A stretch of DNA of 64,000 nucleotides, taken from assembly GCA_013214065.1 (NCBI GenBank), contig JABSPK010000005.1, positions 264,745 through 328,744 on the forward strand, read 5' to 3'. The DNA is from Flavobacteriaceae bacterium. Its GTDB lineage: Bacteria; Bacteroidota; Bacteroidia; Flavobacteriales; Flavobacteriaceae. The position numbers and the translations under genes were made by a program. The notes under the pieces were generated by a model. It searched no databases, was not told the origin of the DNA, and saw only the letters and a program-made list of their open reading frames with translations. Shown in pieces: positions 9,194 to 18,299 of this stretch. The first letter of the stretch is position 1. Every line of letters begins with the position of its first letter.

Positions 9194-10303
9194 TTACGTA
9201 TTTTGGACTATCATTTTTGCGACCCGAGCACTCGCACCCTGTCTGCCCAACTTGTCGACAAGGGCATCATAGGCTTGGAGCATGGCTTCCCGATGGGGAC
9301 CGGCCAATATTTTTTCCAGTTCCGAACCCAGGTTATCGGTAGTCAAATCATTCTGGATCAACTCTTTAACGATTTCCTTTTCCATAATGAGATTCACCAA
9401 TGAGATATAGTCCAAGGTAATGATCCGCTTTGCGATTTGATAAGAAATCCAATTCCCTTTATAACATACGACCTGGGGTATTTTGAACAAAGCGGTTTCC
9501 AAGGTTGCCGTGCCACTGGTCACCATGGCGGCATGGGCATGACGAAGTAAGGAATAGGTTTGGTCGGAAACGAAGGCTACGCCATTGCGGTTTAAAAAAG
9601 GAATATAGAAGCTATCGTCTAAGCTTGGGGCACCGGCAATGACGAATTGATAGTCGCCGAATTTTGGGGTGACCGATAGCATGATGTCCAACATTTTCTT
9701 GACTTCCTGTTTTCGGCTTCCGGGCAAGAGGGCAATGATGGGTTTTTCGAGATCAAGTGCATTTCGAAGTCGAAACGTTTGATTGCTTGCGGTATCGGTG
9801 TTCGCAATGGCATCCAATAGGGGGTGCCCTACGAATTGGACCTGATACCCTAACTTTTGGTAAAAGGCTTTCTCAAAGGGCAGAATGACGTACATCGCAT
9901 CGATATCACGTTTGATTTTTTCAACCCTACCGGCCCTTGAAGCCCAGACTTGGGGTGAGATGTAGTAATTGGTTTTGAATCCTTGTTTTTTGGCCCATTT
10001 CGCGATGCGTAGGTTGAAGCCCGAAAAATCGATGAAAATCACCACATCGGGTTTGAAGGCACTGATATCCTGCTTACAGAACTTGATATTCTTAAAGATC
10101 GCCCCCATATTGCGGACGACTTCGATAAAGCCCATAAAGGCCATTTCCTTGTAGTGTTTGGCAAGTTCACCACCGGCCGCGGCCATCAAATCACCGCCCC
10201 AACAGCGCACCTTGGCATTCGGGTCTTGTTGCATTAAAGCTTTGACGAGATTCGAACCGTGCAAATCCCCTGAAGCTTCCCCAGCGATGATGTAATACTT
10301 CAT
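9194..10303 (-). CDS. lpxB: Lipid-A-disaccharide synthase
   Basis: Condenses UDP-2,3-diacylglucosamine with lipid X to form lipid A disaccharide at the inner membrane. The 369 residues are the usual LpxB length. Visible family features are the MKYYIIAGEASGDLHG start, the CWGGDLMAAAGGEL segment and the nucleotide-binding IALLPGSRKQEVKKML loop (about residues 190-205). The start codon overlaps the stop of the small membrane-protein gene (TAATG arrangement), and surE lies just upstream, a common Bacteroidota order. Expression is probably from the surE promoter. Confidence 0.97.
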   Translation of the reverse strand: MKYYIIAGEASGDLHGSNLVKALMQQDPNAKVRCWGGDLMAAAGGELAKHYKEMAFMGFIEVVRNMGAIFKNIKFCKQDISAFKPDVVIFIDFSGFNLRIAKWAKKQGFKTNYYISPQVWASRAGRVEKIKRDIDAMYVILPFEKAFYQKLGYQVQFVGHPLLDAIANTDTASNQTFRLRNALDLEKPIIALLPGSRKQEVKKMLDIMLSVTPKFGDYQFVIAGAPSLDDSFYIPFLNRNGVAFVSDQTYSLLRHAHAAMVTSGTATLETALFKIPQVVCYKGNWISYQIAKRIITLDYISLVNLIMEKEIVKELIQNDLTTDNLGSELEKILAGPHREAMLQAYDALVDKLGRQGASARVAKMIVQNT

Positions 10304-10590
10304 TAAAACACTTTATAATACAAAATGACCAATGCGGTCACCAATGTGGCGATCATTACCCCGCGTGCCCTAAAATCACGTTTCAATCGCAGGAAGGCGA
10401 AAAAAGCGATGAGGTTCAAAATCGCACCAAGGGCTAAAATACTCCCTACATGGCCTTGTTCGACAGCGGCTTTGAAGGTTTCGACAATGCTGAATTTGGA
10501 AAATAGCACGATATACAGCAGCGTACCGAAGGTATTGGCGATAATGCCTACGACGAACCCGATCAGGGTTTCTTTGGTTTTCTTATCCAT
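10303..10590 (-). CDS. Small three-helix membrane protein, unknown function
   Basis: A 95-residue protein with three predicted hydrophobic segments (about residues 9-30, 48-66 and 75-93) joined by short charged loops, ending KDFRARGVM then a final helix. No catalytic motif or named domain is recognised. It overlaps the surE 3' end by 8 bases and its stop overlaps the lpxB start, so it is translationally coupled to both. The position suggests an envelope role, but nothing in the sequence shows what it is. Confidence 0.8.
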   Translation of the reverse strand: MDKKTKETLIGFVVGIIANTFGTLLYIVLFSKFSIVETFKAAVEQGHVGSILALGAILNLIAFFAFLRLKRDFRARGVMIATLVTALVILYYKVF

Positions 10591-11362
10591 TCAACGTCCA
10601 GTTTTTGATGTGGTCCATAGCTTGGTGTGCAGTGAGGTCGAATTGGGTGGGCACCACCGAAACATAGCCATTGCGCAAGGCCCATTCATCGGTATCTTCC
10701 CCTTCGTCGAGCAATTTATATTCGCCGCTCAGCCAATAATATTCCTTGCCCGTAGGACTCACACGTTTGTCGAATTGCTCGATCCAATTCGATTTGGCCT
10801 GGCGGCACACCTTGATCCCCTTGCTCGGTACTCCATCTGTTTTCGGGATATTGACGTTAAGTACCACCCCTGGGGGCATGCCATGGGCAAGTGCTTCACC
10901 CACGATTTGCCGTATAGCATGGTCGACGCCATTGAAATCGGCATCCCATGAATAATCGCAGAGGGAGAATCCGATGGCCGGAATCCCTTCGATTCCCGCT
11001 TCGATAGCGGCACTCATGGTACCTGAGTAGATGACGTTAATGGCCGCGTTCGAACCGTGGTTGATGCCACTGACCACAAGATCCGGCTTACGATCGAGCA
11101 ATTCCTGCAGGGCCAATTTGACGCAATCGGCCGGCGTACCACTGCAACTGTATTCGGCTGGCGCCCCTTTATCCGGGTCGATCACCACTTTTTTCGAATA
11201 CAGGGTGCTGTCGATGGTGATGGCATGGCCCATGCCCGACTGTGGGCTGTCAGGGGCGACCACGACGACTTCGCCGAGCGTGTCCATCAATTCGATCAAT
11301 TTTCGCAATCCGGGAGCGGTTATCCCATCATCATTGGTGACCAGGATCAATGGTTTTGACAT
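10583..11362 (-). CDS. surE: 5'/3'-nucleotidase SurE
   Basis: Metal-dependent phosphatase acting on nucleoside 5'- and 3'-monophosphates, cytoplasmic, 259 residues. The N-terminus carries the family signature LVTNDDGITAPGL with the Asp-Asp metal ligands, then APDSPQSGMGHAIT, and the third signature SGINHGSNAAINVIYSGT near residue 100 with the metal-binding Asn. First gene of the operon surE - membrane protein - lpxB - NlpC/P60 - comEC; a -7 box lies at 11381-11388. The gene is conventional in length and motifs. Confidence 0.97.
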   Translation of the reverse strand: MSKPLILVTNDDGITAPGLRKLIELMDTLGEVVVVAPDSPQSGMGHAITIDSTLYSKKVVIDPDKGAPAEYSCSGTPADCVKLALQELLDRKPDLVVSGINHGSNAAINVIYSGTMSAAIEAGIEGIPAIGFSLCDYSWDADFNGVDHAIRQIVGEALAHGMPPGVVLNVNIPKTDGVPSKGIKVCRQAKSNWIEQFDKRVSPTGKEYYWLSGEYKLLDEGEDTDEWALRNGYVSVVPTQFDLTAHQAMDHIKNWTLNG

Positions 11363-11380
11363 GACGTATACTTATTGGCG

Positions 11381-11388
11381 CAAAAATA
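11381..11388 (-). promoter_or_regulatory. -7 box of surE-lpxB-comEC operon
   Basis: Minus-strand TATTTTTG, a perfect TAnnTTTG match, 18 bases before the surE start codon; transcription would begin near 11374. Confidence 0.5.
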
Positions 11389-11441
11389 CGTTTTTCATTA
11401 GGATGATCCTGCCTTGGCCGTTTAACAAAAAATTAAATGGG

Positions 11442-11456
11442 GCCACATTTTGTGGC
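11442..11456. repeat. Perfect inverted repeat in the surE/protease divergent spacer
   Basis: GCCACA and TGTGGC arms separated by three T residues. It lies about 98 bases before the protease ATG and 80 bases from surE. It could be an operator or a short hairpin in the leader of the protease mRNA; no T-run follows, so it is not a standard terminator. Confidence 0.45.
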
Positions 11457-11553
11457 ATGATTTTTTCAGTATATTAGGGAATTCGTATTGAATCAAAAAA
11501 CGACTGAAAGCAGGTTGTCCGGTAAAACAACCCCCAGTCCCAAAAAGCGAACT

Positions 11554-13740
11554 ATGAAGAAGAACGTTGTATTTGGATTTTTAATCCTACTCATTGCTGT
11601 GGCCTCGTGCAGCTTTACCAACAAATCTTTCGAGACCAACGATAAGGACAAGTTGTTGCTTGACCTGATTTCGTATGTACTTGAAAAAGGCCACTATGAA
11701 CCGAAGGATATCAACGACCGGTTTTCGGCCAATGTCTATGAGGATTTCATTGATATCATCGATCCCACCAAACGCTATTTCCTGGCCAGCGACATCAGGG
11801 AATTCGAACAATACAAGTATCAAATCGACGATCAAATCAAGAATACCGATATCAGTTTTTTCAATTTGGTCTACCAACGTTTGATGAAGCGTATGGATGA
11901 GGCCAAAGCGATCTATGCCGATGTCCTTGACGAATCTTTCGATTATACCAAGGAAGAAACGATTAGTGTCGATTACAAAGACGAGGGTTATGCCGCCAAC
12001 AAAAAGCAGCTAAAAGAACGCTGGAGAAAGCAGCTGAAGTACAATGCCCTCGGGGTTTACGACAATAAAATCAAAATCAGGAATACCGCTACTTCAGGAG
12101 GTGCCGGTGAGGATTTGGCCAGTGCCGAAGTGGAAGTGGTCGATCCCGTACAGCAAGAGTTGAAGAACATGACTTTGGCCGAAGTGGAACAGTCGGCCCG
12201 GGAAACCACGAAAAAGACCTTGGACGATTTCTTTGATTTCGTCGACGATTTAGAACGCAAAGATTGGTTCGTACAGTACATCAATACCATTGTTGACGAG
12301 TTCGATCCCCATACGTTTTATTTCGCTCCGGAGGAAAAAGACAAATTCGACATCAGCATGTCGGGTAAGTTCGAAGGTATCGGAGCCAGACTACAGAAGA
12401 AACCCGAAGGGGCCAAAGTGGTCGAGATCATCTCAGGAGGACCGGTATGGCGCGAAAAAAGCCTAGAAGTAGGTGATGAGATCCTAAAAGTAGGACAAGA
12501 AGGGGAAGAGCCTATCGATATCGTAGGAATGCGATTGGATGATGCCATCAAATTGATCAAAGGCCCAAAAGGGACCATCGTTGATTTGACGGTCCGTAAG
12601 GTCGATGGCACTATCGATGTGGTATCCATTACCCGTGATGTGGTCGAATTGGAAGAATCCTATGCCAAATCGGCGACCGTCATCAAAGGTGAGCGCACCT
12701 ATGGGTTGATCGATCTTCCTAAATTCTATGTCGATTTCGAAGATTATACCGAACGCAATGCCGCCACCGATGTGGCCAAGGAAGTGGAGCGTTTGAAGCA
12801 AGCCGGTGCCGAAGGCCTTATTTTAGACCTTAGGGACAATGGTGGTGGATCCTTGAAAACGGTGGTTGAAATGGCCGGTCTCTTCATCAAAGACGGACCC
12901 ATCGTTCAGGTGCGTTCTTCGGGCAAACGCAAAGAAGTACACGAAGATAAGGACGAGCGCATCCAGTGGGATGGTCCCTTGGTGATCTTGGTGAACGAAC
13001 TTTCAGCTTCAGCTTCAGAGATTTTGGCGGCGGCCATGCAAGATTACAAAAGGGCCGTGGTCATCGGTAGCAAGCAAACCTTTGGTAAAGGAACCGTTCA
13101 AAACGTCATTCCCTTGGACAACATCGTCCGTAGCAATGAACACGGAGATTTAGGAGCGATCAAGCTGACCACCCAGAAGTTCTATCGCATCAACGGAGGC
13201 TCTACCCAATTGGAGGGGGTCAAGAGCGATATCGTCGTACCGGACCGTTACAGTTATATCGATTTGGGTGAAAAGGACCAAGACAACCCCTTGGGATGGG
13301 ATAAGATTAGTCCGGCCGATTATATGGTCTGGGACGGGTATATCGATTACGAGGGTACCATTGAAAAAAGTATGGCCCGAATGGCCGATAACGAGCAGAT
13401 CAAATTGATCGAAGAAAACGCAAAATGGTTGCGCGCCCAGCAAGATGAAACCACCGTATCGCTGAACTACGAAACGTATAAGGCCAACCAAGAGCGTAAC
13501 AAAGAACGGTCGAATTACTTCAAGTCATTGGCCGATTACGATTCAAGGTTGACGTTTAAGTCCTTACAGTATGAAAGGGACTTGTTTGCCCAAGACCCGA
13601 TATTAAGGGAGAAAAGGGACCGGTGGCATACTGATTTGGCCAAGGATGTCTACGTCGAGGAAGCGATCAACGTATTGCAGGATCTAAAACTCAACGCCAT
13701 CAAGAACGCAAATACGAAACTAGCGAGCGTGAAAGGCTGA
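11554..13740 (+). CDS. Tail-specific (C-terminal processing) protease, Prc family
   Basis: A periplasmic serine/lysine protease that degrades proteins from exposed C-termini. About 728 residues, with an N-terminal lipoprotein-type signal (lipobox ending ASC, Cys19) that supports the ATG at 11554 rather than a TTG 66 bases earlier. Order: helical N-terminal domain, PDZ domain (around MSGKFEGIGARLQ to DAIKLIKGPKGT), then the S41 catalytic core with LDLRDNGGGSL, the nucleophile region ELSASASEIL and the lysine-bearing segment KQTFGKGTVQ, and a long C-terminal Prc-specific tail. Expressed away from surE, followed by a clear terminator at 13763. Acts in envelope protein turnover. Confidence 0.95.
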   Translation: MKKNVVFGFLILLIAVASCSFTNKSFETNDKDKLLLDLISYVLEKGHYEPKDINDRFSANVYEDFIDIIDPTKRYFLASDIREFEQYKYQIDDQIKNTDISFFNLVYQRLMKRMDEAKAIYADVLDESFDYTKEETISVDYKDEGYAANKKQLKERWRKQLKYNALGVYDNKIKIRNTATSGGAGEDLASAEVEVVDPVQQELKNMTLAEVEQSARETTKKTLDDFFDFVDDLERKDWFVQYINTIVDEFDPHTFYFAPEEKDKFDISMSGKFEGIGARLQKKPEGAKVVEIISGGPVWREKSLEVGDEILKVGQEGEEPIDIVGMRLDDAIKLIKGPKGTIVDLTVRKVDGTIDVVSITRDVVELEESYAKSATVIKGERTYGLIDLPKFYVDFEDYTERNAATDVAKEVERLKQAGAEGLILDLRDNGGGSLKTVVEMAGLFIKDGPIVQVRSSGKRKEVHEDKDERIQWDGPLVILVNELSASASEILAAAMQDYKRAVVIGSKQTFGKGTVQNVIPLDNIVRSNEHGDLGAIKLTTQKFYRINGGSTQLEGVKSDIVVPDRYSYIDLGEKDQDNPLGWDKISPADYMVWDGYIDYEGTIEKSMARMADNEQIKLIEENAKWLRAQQDETTVSLNYETYKANQERNKERSNYFKSLADYDSRLTFKSLQYERDLFAQDPILREKRDRWHTDLAKDVYVEEAINVLQDLKLNAIKNANTKLASVKG

Positions 13741-13762
13741 TCCTAAAAAAACATCATATGAA

Positions 13763-13789
13763 AACCTGCTGTTCACAGCAGGTTTTTTT
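13763..13789 (+). terminator. Rho-independent terminator after the Prc protease
   Basis: A perfect 9-bp stem AACCTGCTG/CAGCAGGTT with loop TTCA, directly followed by a T-run. It lies 22 bases after the protease stop. Confidence 0.92.
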
Positions 13790-13825
13790 GTTTCTGGCCG
13801 TGAAATTCCTTTGTTTGCAGTCTGA

Positions 13826-14626
13826 ATGGGCAAGCAAAAGAAAATATATACCCTGCTATTGGCAATTTGCATCGTTGGCTTTTGGGTCTTCGAAAATTTC
13901 TATACCCCGGCCAGTTATTCAAAGGAAGGTGGATCGGAAGGGATTCCCTTTGATGCCGGGCTTTTACCGGAATCGACTACCAATTCCGTTGTGGCACATC
14001 AGTACTATATGCTCTCGTATAACGAACCCTTTGAGCAGGCCGAGTGGGTGGCCTATTCATTAAGTCGTGACCAATTGACCGACGATGACAGAAGGCGCCC
14101 CTATTTTATTGAGGATCCCGAAGTACGGACGAAGTCTGCCGATTGGCGCAATTACAAAGGTTCTGGTTTCGATCGGGGCCATTTATGCCCTGCAGGGGAC
14201 CGTCGTTTTTCAGAACAAGCATATAACGAAACCTTTTATACCAGCAATATCAGTCCGCAACGCAGCGATTTCAATGCCGGGGTTTGGAACCGTTTGGAAC
14301 AACAAGTGCGCTACTGGGCCAAGCGATATGGTCAGGTTCATGTGGTCACGGCGGGGGTACTGGAAGCGGGTTTGGATGAAATCGGAGGGGAGGATGTGGC
14401 CGTACCCGAGGCCTTTTACAAAATCGTATACCGTGAAGACGGGGATAAGGCCCATGTACTCGCTTTTTTGATCCCTCATGAGGAATCACCGGCTCCGCTG
14501 TCTTCGTTCTTGGTGTCCGTCGATGCCTTGGAAGCGGAAACCGGAATCGATTTTTTCAACTCGAAGCCAACCGATTGGCAAAAGCGTTTGGAAGGCCAGG
14601 TGCGAAAATCCGAATGGTCTTTCTGA
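13826..14626 (+). CDS. DNA/RNA non-specific endonuclease (NUC1 type)
   Basis: A 266-residue secreted or membrane-anchored nuclease. An N-terminal hydrophobic segment (residues about 6-22) acts as signal or anchor. The catalytic signature FDRGHLCPAGDRR holds the general-base His of the beta-beta-alpha metal fold, and the Mg-binding Asn appears about 30 residues later in NISPQ; W-N-R-L-E-Q follows as expected for the family. It probably degrades extracellular nucleic acid for nutrients or competition. It stands alone between the protease terminator and the convergent rodA, whose stop abuts its own with no intervening base. Confidence 0.93.
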   Translation: MGKQKKIYTLLLAICIVGFWVFENFYTPASYSKEGGSEGIPFDAGLLPESTTNSVVAHQYYMLSYNEPFEQAEWVAYSLSRDQLTDDDRRRPYFIEDPEVRTKSADWRNYKGSGFDRGHLCPAGDRRFSEQAYNETFYTSNISPQRSDFNAGVWNRLEQQVRYWAKRYGQVHVVTAGVLEAGLDEIGGEDVAVPEAFYKIVYREDGDKAHVLAFLIPHEESPAPLSSFLVSVDALEAETGIDFFNSKPTDWQKRLEGQVRKSEWSF

Positions 14627-15910
14627 TCAAATACCCTCACTCAAGCGAGCCGCATCGAATTTAAGGAAGATGAACAGCATGGCGGTAAAGAACAATAATC
14701 CGGAGCCCCCATAGCTGAAAAAGGGCAATGGGATACCGATAGTAGGGAGTAATCCGATGACCATACCGATATTGATGAAATAGTGCATGAGTAAGATCGA
14801 AATGATCCCATACCCGTACATTCTCGGAAAATCGCGTTTTTGCCGTTCGGCGAGATGGATGAGTCTCAAAAAGAATACGGTGAACAGCAAAATGATGAAC
14901 GTCGTACCCAAAAACCCCCATTCCTCACCTACCGAACTAAAGATGTAATCCGTATGCTGGGCAGGTACGAAATCACCTTTGGTTCGCGTACCTTCCAGAA
15001 ACCCTTTTCCCGCGAAACCCCCTGATTCGATGGCTTTTTCCGATTGATAGGTATTGTATCCAATTGTTTTTTTGATCTGTTCCAATTTTACCGGGTCCTT
15101 TTCCAATCCCAACCAAAGTCCAAAACGATCGCGATGGCGTTGTTCAAAAATGTTGTTGAATACGAAATTGACCGAAAGGGAAACCGCCACACATCCTGCG
15201 AGAAACAGGACCAATGGAAAGGTCCGAATCTTGAGTTGGGGTTTCTTGAACAAAAAGAACAAGGAGGTCAACACACCTAAACCGATGATGACCCAGATGT
15301 AACCGAACATCAAGGTGGTAACGAACAAGAGTACCAAAAGCAAGGCCAAGCCGAGGTAACGTAAGGGGAATCCTTCTCGGAACAAAACGAAAAAAAGCGA
15401 AAAATAGACCAAGGCACTTCCAGGATCGGGTTGGGGCAATATCAAAAGGACCGGCACCATGATGATCAAGACCGCATATAACTGATGTCGTATACGTTTG
15501 ATGTCGGTTTGAATGTCACTTAAATATTTTGACAAAGCCAAAGCCACGGCCATTTTACCCAATTCCGATGGCTGCAGGTTGAAAAACCCAAGGTCATACC
15601 AAGAGGTCGCTCCGGCTATGGTCTCCCCAAAGGCAAACAGTCCGACCAATAAGATGATAGCGGCGATGTAGAAGATGCTCGCGAAGCGTTCGAAAAAAGA
15701 AGATTCGATCGACATCAAAACCACGATTACGATGACCGATAACCCAATGAAAAAGAGCTGCTTGCCGTATGAAGTGGAAAAATCGAGTAACGATGACGAG
15801 GTATCCGTTAAGGTGGTACTGTAAATGTTGACCCATCCGAAAAAGACCAATAAGGCGTAAAGCAGTACGGTAAGCCAATCCAAGCGTTTGAAAACGCTGT
15901 TACCACGCAT
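14627..15910 (-). CDS. rodA: Rod-shape SEDS glycosyltransferase RodA
   Basis: A SEDS-family peptidoglycan polymerase working with PBP2 in the elongasome; inner membrane, about ten transmembrane segments, about 427 residues. Visible family motifs are ITAGATSWYDLGFFNLQPSE-like text (GATSW...LQPSELGKM), PDPGSALVY, and the C-terminal GIPLPFFSYGGSGL segment. The ATG at 15910 (MRGNSVFKRLDWL) is preferred to one 81 bases upstream because it gives the normal N-terminus; it overlaps the PBP2 stop by 11 bases. Last gene of the mreBCD-mrdA-rodA operon. Confidence 0.96.
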   Translation of the reverse strand: MRGNSVFKRLDWLTVLLYALLVFFGWVNIYSTTLTDTSSSLLDFSTSYGKQLFFIGLSVIVIVVLMSIESSFFERFASIFYIAAIILLVGLFAFGETIAGATSWYDLGFFNLQPSELGKMAVALALSKYLSDIQTDIKRIRHQLYAVLIIMVPVLLILPQPDPGSALVYFSLFFVLFREGFPLRYLGLALLLVLLFVTTLMFGYIWVIIGLGVLTSLFFLFKKPQLKIRTFPLVLFLAGCVAVSLSVNFVFNNIFEQRHRDRFGLWLGLEKDPVKLEQIKKTIGYNTYQSEKAIESGGFAGKGFLEGTRTKGDFVPAQHTDYIFSSVGEEWGFLGTTFIILLFTVFFLRLIHLAERQKRDFPRMYGYGIISILLMHYFINIGMVIGLLPTIGIPLPFFSYGGSGLLFFTAMLFIFLKFDAARLSEGI

Positions 15911-17768
15911 ATTCATTGATCTTAAAGGGCTTGCCGCTATACGGTTTGGCGTATTCGTGTTCCAAGGTTTTCTCCAGCATGCGCGATTCAAGATCCGTAC
16001 GCGTGATGGTTCCCTTCAGGTATTTCTCGATCATTAAGGAGGCGATGTGCCCGGCATATCGGGCCCCATAATACCCATGCTCGATGTAGACCGCCATTGC
16101 TATCTTTGGGTTTTCGACAGGGGCGAATGCCACGAACACGGAGTGGTCGGTCAATTGTACCCGCTCTCCGTCGATACGGGTGAAATTTTCAACCGTTCCG
16201 GTTTTGCCGGCAATCGAGACCCCGGGAATGCGCAACCATTTGGCCGTACCACGTTGATACACCTCGGCCATTCCTTCAACGACGGGCTCGAAGTGTTGCT
16301 TATCGATGGTCGTATACTTGCGTTCTATAAAATTCTGATCGATTGAGGCCGTGCCGGAAATCTGTTTGATTAAGTGGGGCGTGTAGAAAAAGCCTCGGTT
16401 GGCAATGGCTGCCGTCATATTGGCCAATTGTAAGGGAGTCGCGGCGACCTCGCCTTGCCCGATGGAATTCGAGATAATGGTCGATGAGGCCCATCGGTTG
16501 TCACCGTACCATTTGTCGTAAAAGGCCTTGCTTGGGATACGACCTGGGCGCCCCGTCGGGATATCGACCCCTAAATAACCACCAAGGCCGAAACTACGCA
16601 TGTGGTTTTCCCAAATGTCCATGCCTTCATCCGTGGTCTCGAACTTATCAAAGATTTTACGGAACGTACCTGCGAAATACGCGTTGCATGAGGTGGAAAT
16701 GCCCGACTTCATGTTTCGGATACCCCCACCGCAATGGCAGCCCTTTTTCTGGTTTCCGACATAAAACCCATTGTAACAACGAAAGGTTGTTTTGGTGTCG
16801 AGTACGCCCTCTTGCAATGCGATCAAGGCGTTTAAGGTCTTGAAAGGCGAACCTGGTGAGGGTTCGGCGAGAATGGAACGGTCCCAAGTCGGTTTGGAAA
16901 TGCTATCGTAATGTAACTTGGTGTAGTTTCGGGATCGCTGCCGTCCTACCAAAAGGGCTGGATCATAAGTCGGACCGGAAATCATGGTCAGGATTTCGCC
17001 CGAAGAAGGTTCGATGGCCACGATACCGCCACGTTTTCCGTGCATAAGGCGTTCGCCATATTCTTGCAGGTCTTTATCGAGGGTAATGTGTATTTCTTTT
17101 CCCAATTCGGGTAGGGTGTCGAGTTTTCCGTTTTTGTAGGGGCCGATATCCCGGTTAAAGCGGTCTTTTTGGATGTATTTCACCCCTTTCCTTCCCCGTA
17201 AGAGGTCTTCATATTGTTTCTCGACCCCTGTTCGCCCCTTTAATTCCCCCGCCCTATAGTACGGGTTGGTACGCAAATCGGTCTCGTTTACTTCACTGAT
17301 ATAGCCCAACACATTGGCTCCACTTTCGGTCAAGTAATCACGCAAGGATCTTTTCTGGATATAAAACCCTTGATACCTCCTCATTTTCTCTTGCAATCGG
17401 GCATAATCCTCTTTGGATAGCTGCGGCACCAATACCGAAGGCAGTCGCGGCGAATATACCTTGGCCCGTTTCATTTTTTTGATGAACTCTTCTTTAGTGA
17501 TGCCCAAAAGACTGCTGAATTCCAAGGTGTCCAACGGCTTCACTTCACGCGGAATGACCATGACATCATAGGCCGGTTGGTTTCCGACCAAGAGCTTGCC
17601 GTTTCGGTCATAAATGTAACCCCGTTCAGGATATTCGTAAACGGCTTTGATCGCCGGATCCTCCAACAATTGGTTGGGCGAAAAACTGAACAATTGCAAA
17701 TACGACAACCTCCCGATAAAGGTGATTCCGATGATGATGATAAATGATGAAAGCAGTAGCTTTTTCAT
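15900..17768 (-). CDS. mrdA: Penicillin-binding protein 2 (elongation transpeptidase)
   Basis: Class B PBP that cross-links lateral-wall peptidoglycan together with RodA. 622 residues: a single N-terminal membrane anchor (about 5-25), a pedestal domain with YPERGYIYDRNG, and the transpeptidase domain. The active-site triads are Ser307-xx-Lys310 in GSPFK, Ser360-Cys-Asn362 in STSCN and Lys522-Thr-Gly in AGKTGT. The substituted GSPFK (many PBP2 have GSTFK) keeps both catalytic residues. It follows mreD by 21 bases and overlaps rodA. Confidence 0.96.
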   Translation of the reverse strand: MKKLLLSSFIIIIGITFIGRLSYLQLFSFSPNQLLEDPAIKAVYEYPERGYIYDRNGKLLVGNQPAYDVMVIPREVKPLDTLEFSSLLGITKEEFIKKMKRAKVYSPRLPSVLVPQLSKEDYARLQEKMRRYQGFYIQKRSLRDYLTESGANVLGYISEVNETDLRTNPYYRAGELKGRTGVEKQYEDLLRGRKGVKYIQKDRFNRDIGPYKNGKLDTLPELGKEIHITLDKDLQEYGERLMHGKRGGIVAIEPSSGEILTMISGPTYDPALLVGRQRSRNYTKLHYDSISKPTWDRSILAEPSPGSPFKTLNALIALQEGVLDTKTTFRCYNGFYVGNQKKGCHCGGGIRNMKSGISTSCNAYFAGTFRKIFDKFETTDEGMDIWENHMRSFGLGGYLGVDIPTGRPGRIPSKAFYDKWYGDNRWASSTIISNSIGQGEVAATPLQLANMTAAIANRGFFYTPHLIKQISGTASIDQNFIERKYTTIDKQHFEPVVEGMAEVYQRGTAKWLRIPGVSIAGKTGTVENFTRIDGERVQLTDHSVFVAFAPVENPKIAMAVYIEHGYYGARYAGHIASLMIEKYLKGTITRTDLESRMLEKTLEHEYAKPYSGKPFKINEYAW

Positions 17769-17789
17769 AGCGGTCCAAATCTTTTCCCG

Positions 17790-18299
17790 TTATTCGTCGT
17801 CTTTGGCGAACAACGAACCCAACAGCATACAAATCAAGAACGTTACAACGCTTGTGAAAAGTATCTTATTCAAAATTAATAGGATATGCGAGAAACTTAA
17901 AATTTCAAAGGAAAAGAATAGGGTATGGTGCAAGACGGTCAGGATCCCCAAAAAGGTGATGCGTTGTAACCGGGTGGTATTCCGGAAGGTAAAACCTTGG
18001 AATTCGTAATTCGCCCCGAAACAAAACCTTAAGATCACCGGTCGGGCATAGGCCAAGGTGACCGCCGCTATCGAGTGCAAGGCCATGGTATCTGAAAAAA
18101 GATCGATGGTGAACCCCAAAGCGAATCCTGCCAGAATGAACAAGGCCCTATTTTCGTGTATGGGGTACCAATAAAAAAATAGGATATAGACGAAGGGGTT
18201 GATGTACCCGATGAAGTTCATGTGGTTGAAGACCAAAATCTGGGCCAAGACCAAAAGCAAAAAGCGGATGCCGTTTAATAGAATTGGATTATTTCGCAT
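17790..18299 (-). CDS. mreD: Rod-shape determining membrane protein MreD
   Basis: A 169-residue inner-membrane protein with five or six hydrophobic segments; part of the MreBCD elongation scaffold. MreD is poorly conserved, and the call rests mainly on size, hydrophobicity, the NPFVYILFFYWYPI segment common in Bacteroidota MreD, and its place between mreC (overlap 11 bases) and mrdA. Confidence 0.9.
   Translation of the reverse strand: MRNNPILLNGIRFLLLVLAQILVFNHMNFIGYINPFVYILFFYWYPIHENRALFILAGFALGFTIDLFSDTMALHSIAAVTLAYARPVILRFCFGANYEFQGFTFRNTTRLQRITFLGILTVLHHTLFFSFEILSFSHILLILNKILFTSVVTFLICMLLGSLFAKDDE

Noticed and set aside
11488..11553. Upstream TTG start for the Prc protease
   Set aside because: Would put 22 polar residues before a good lipoprotein signal; the ATG at 11554 fits better.
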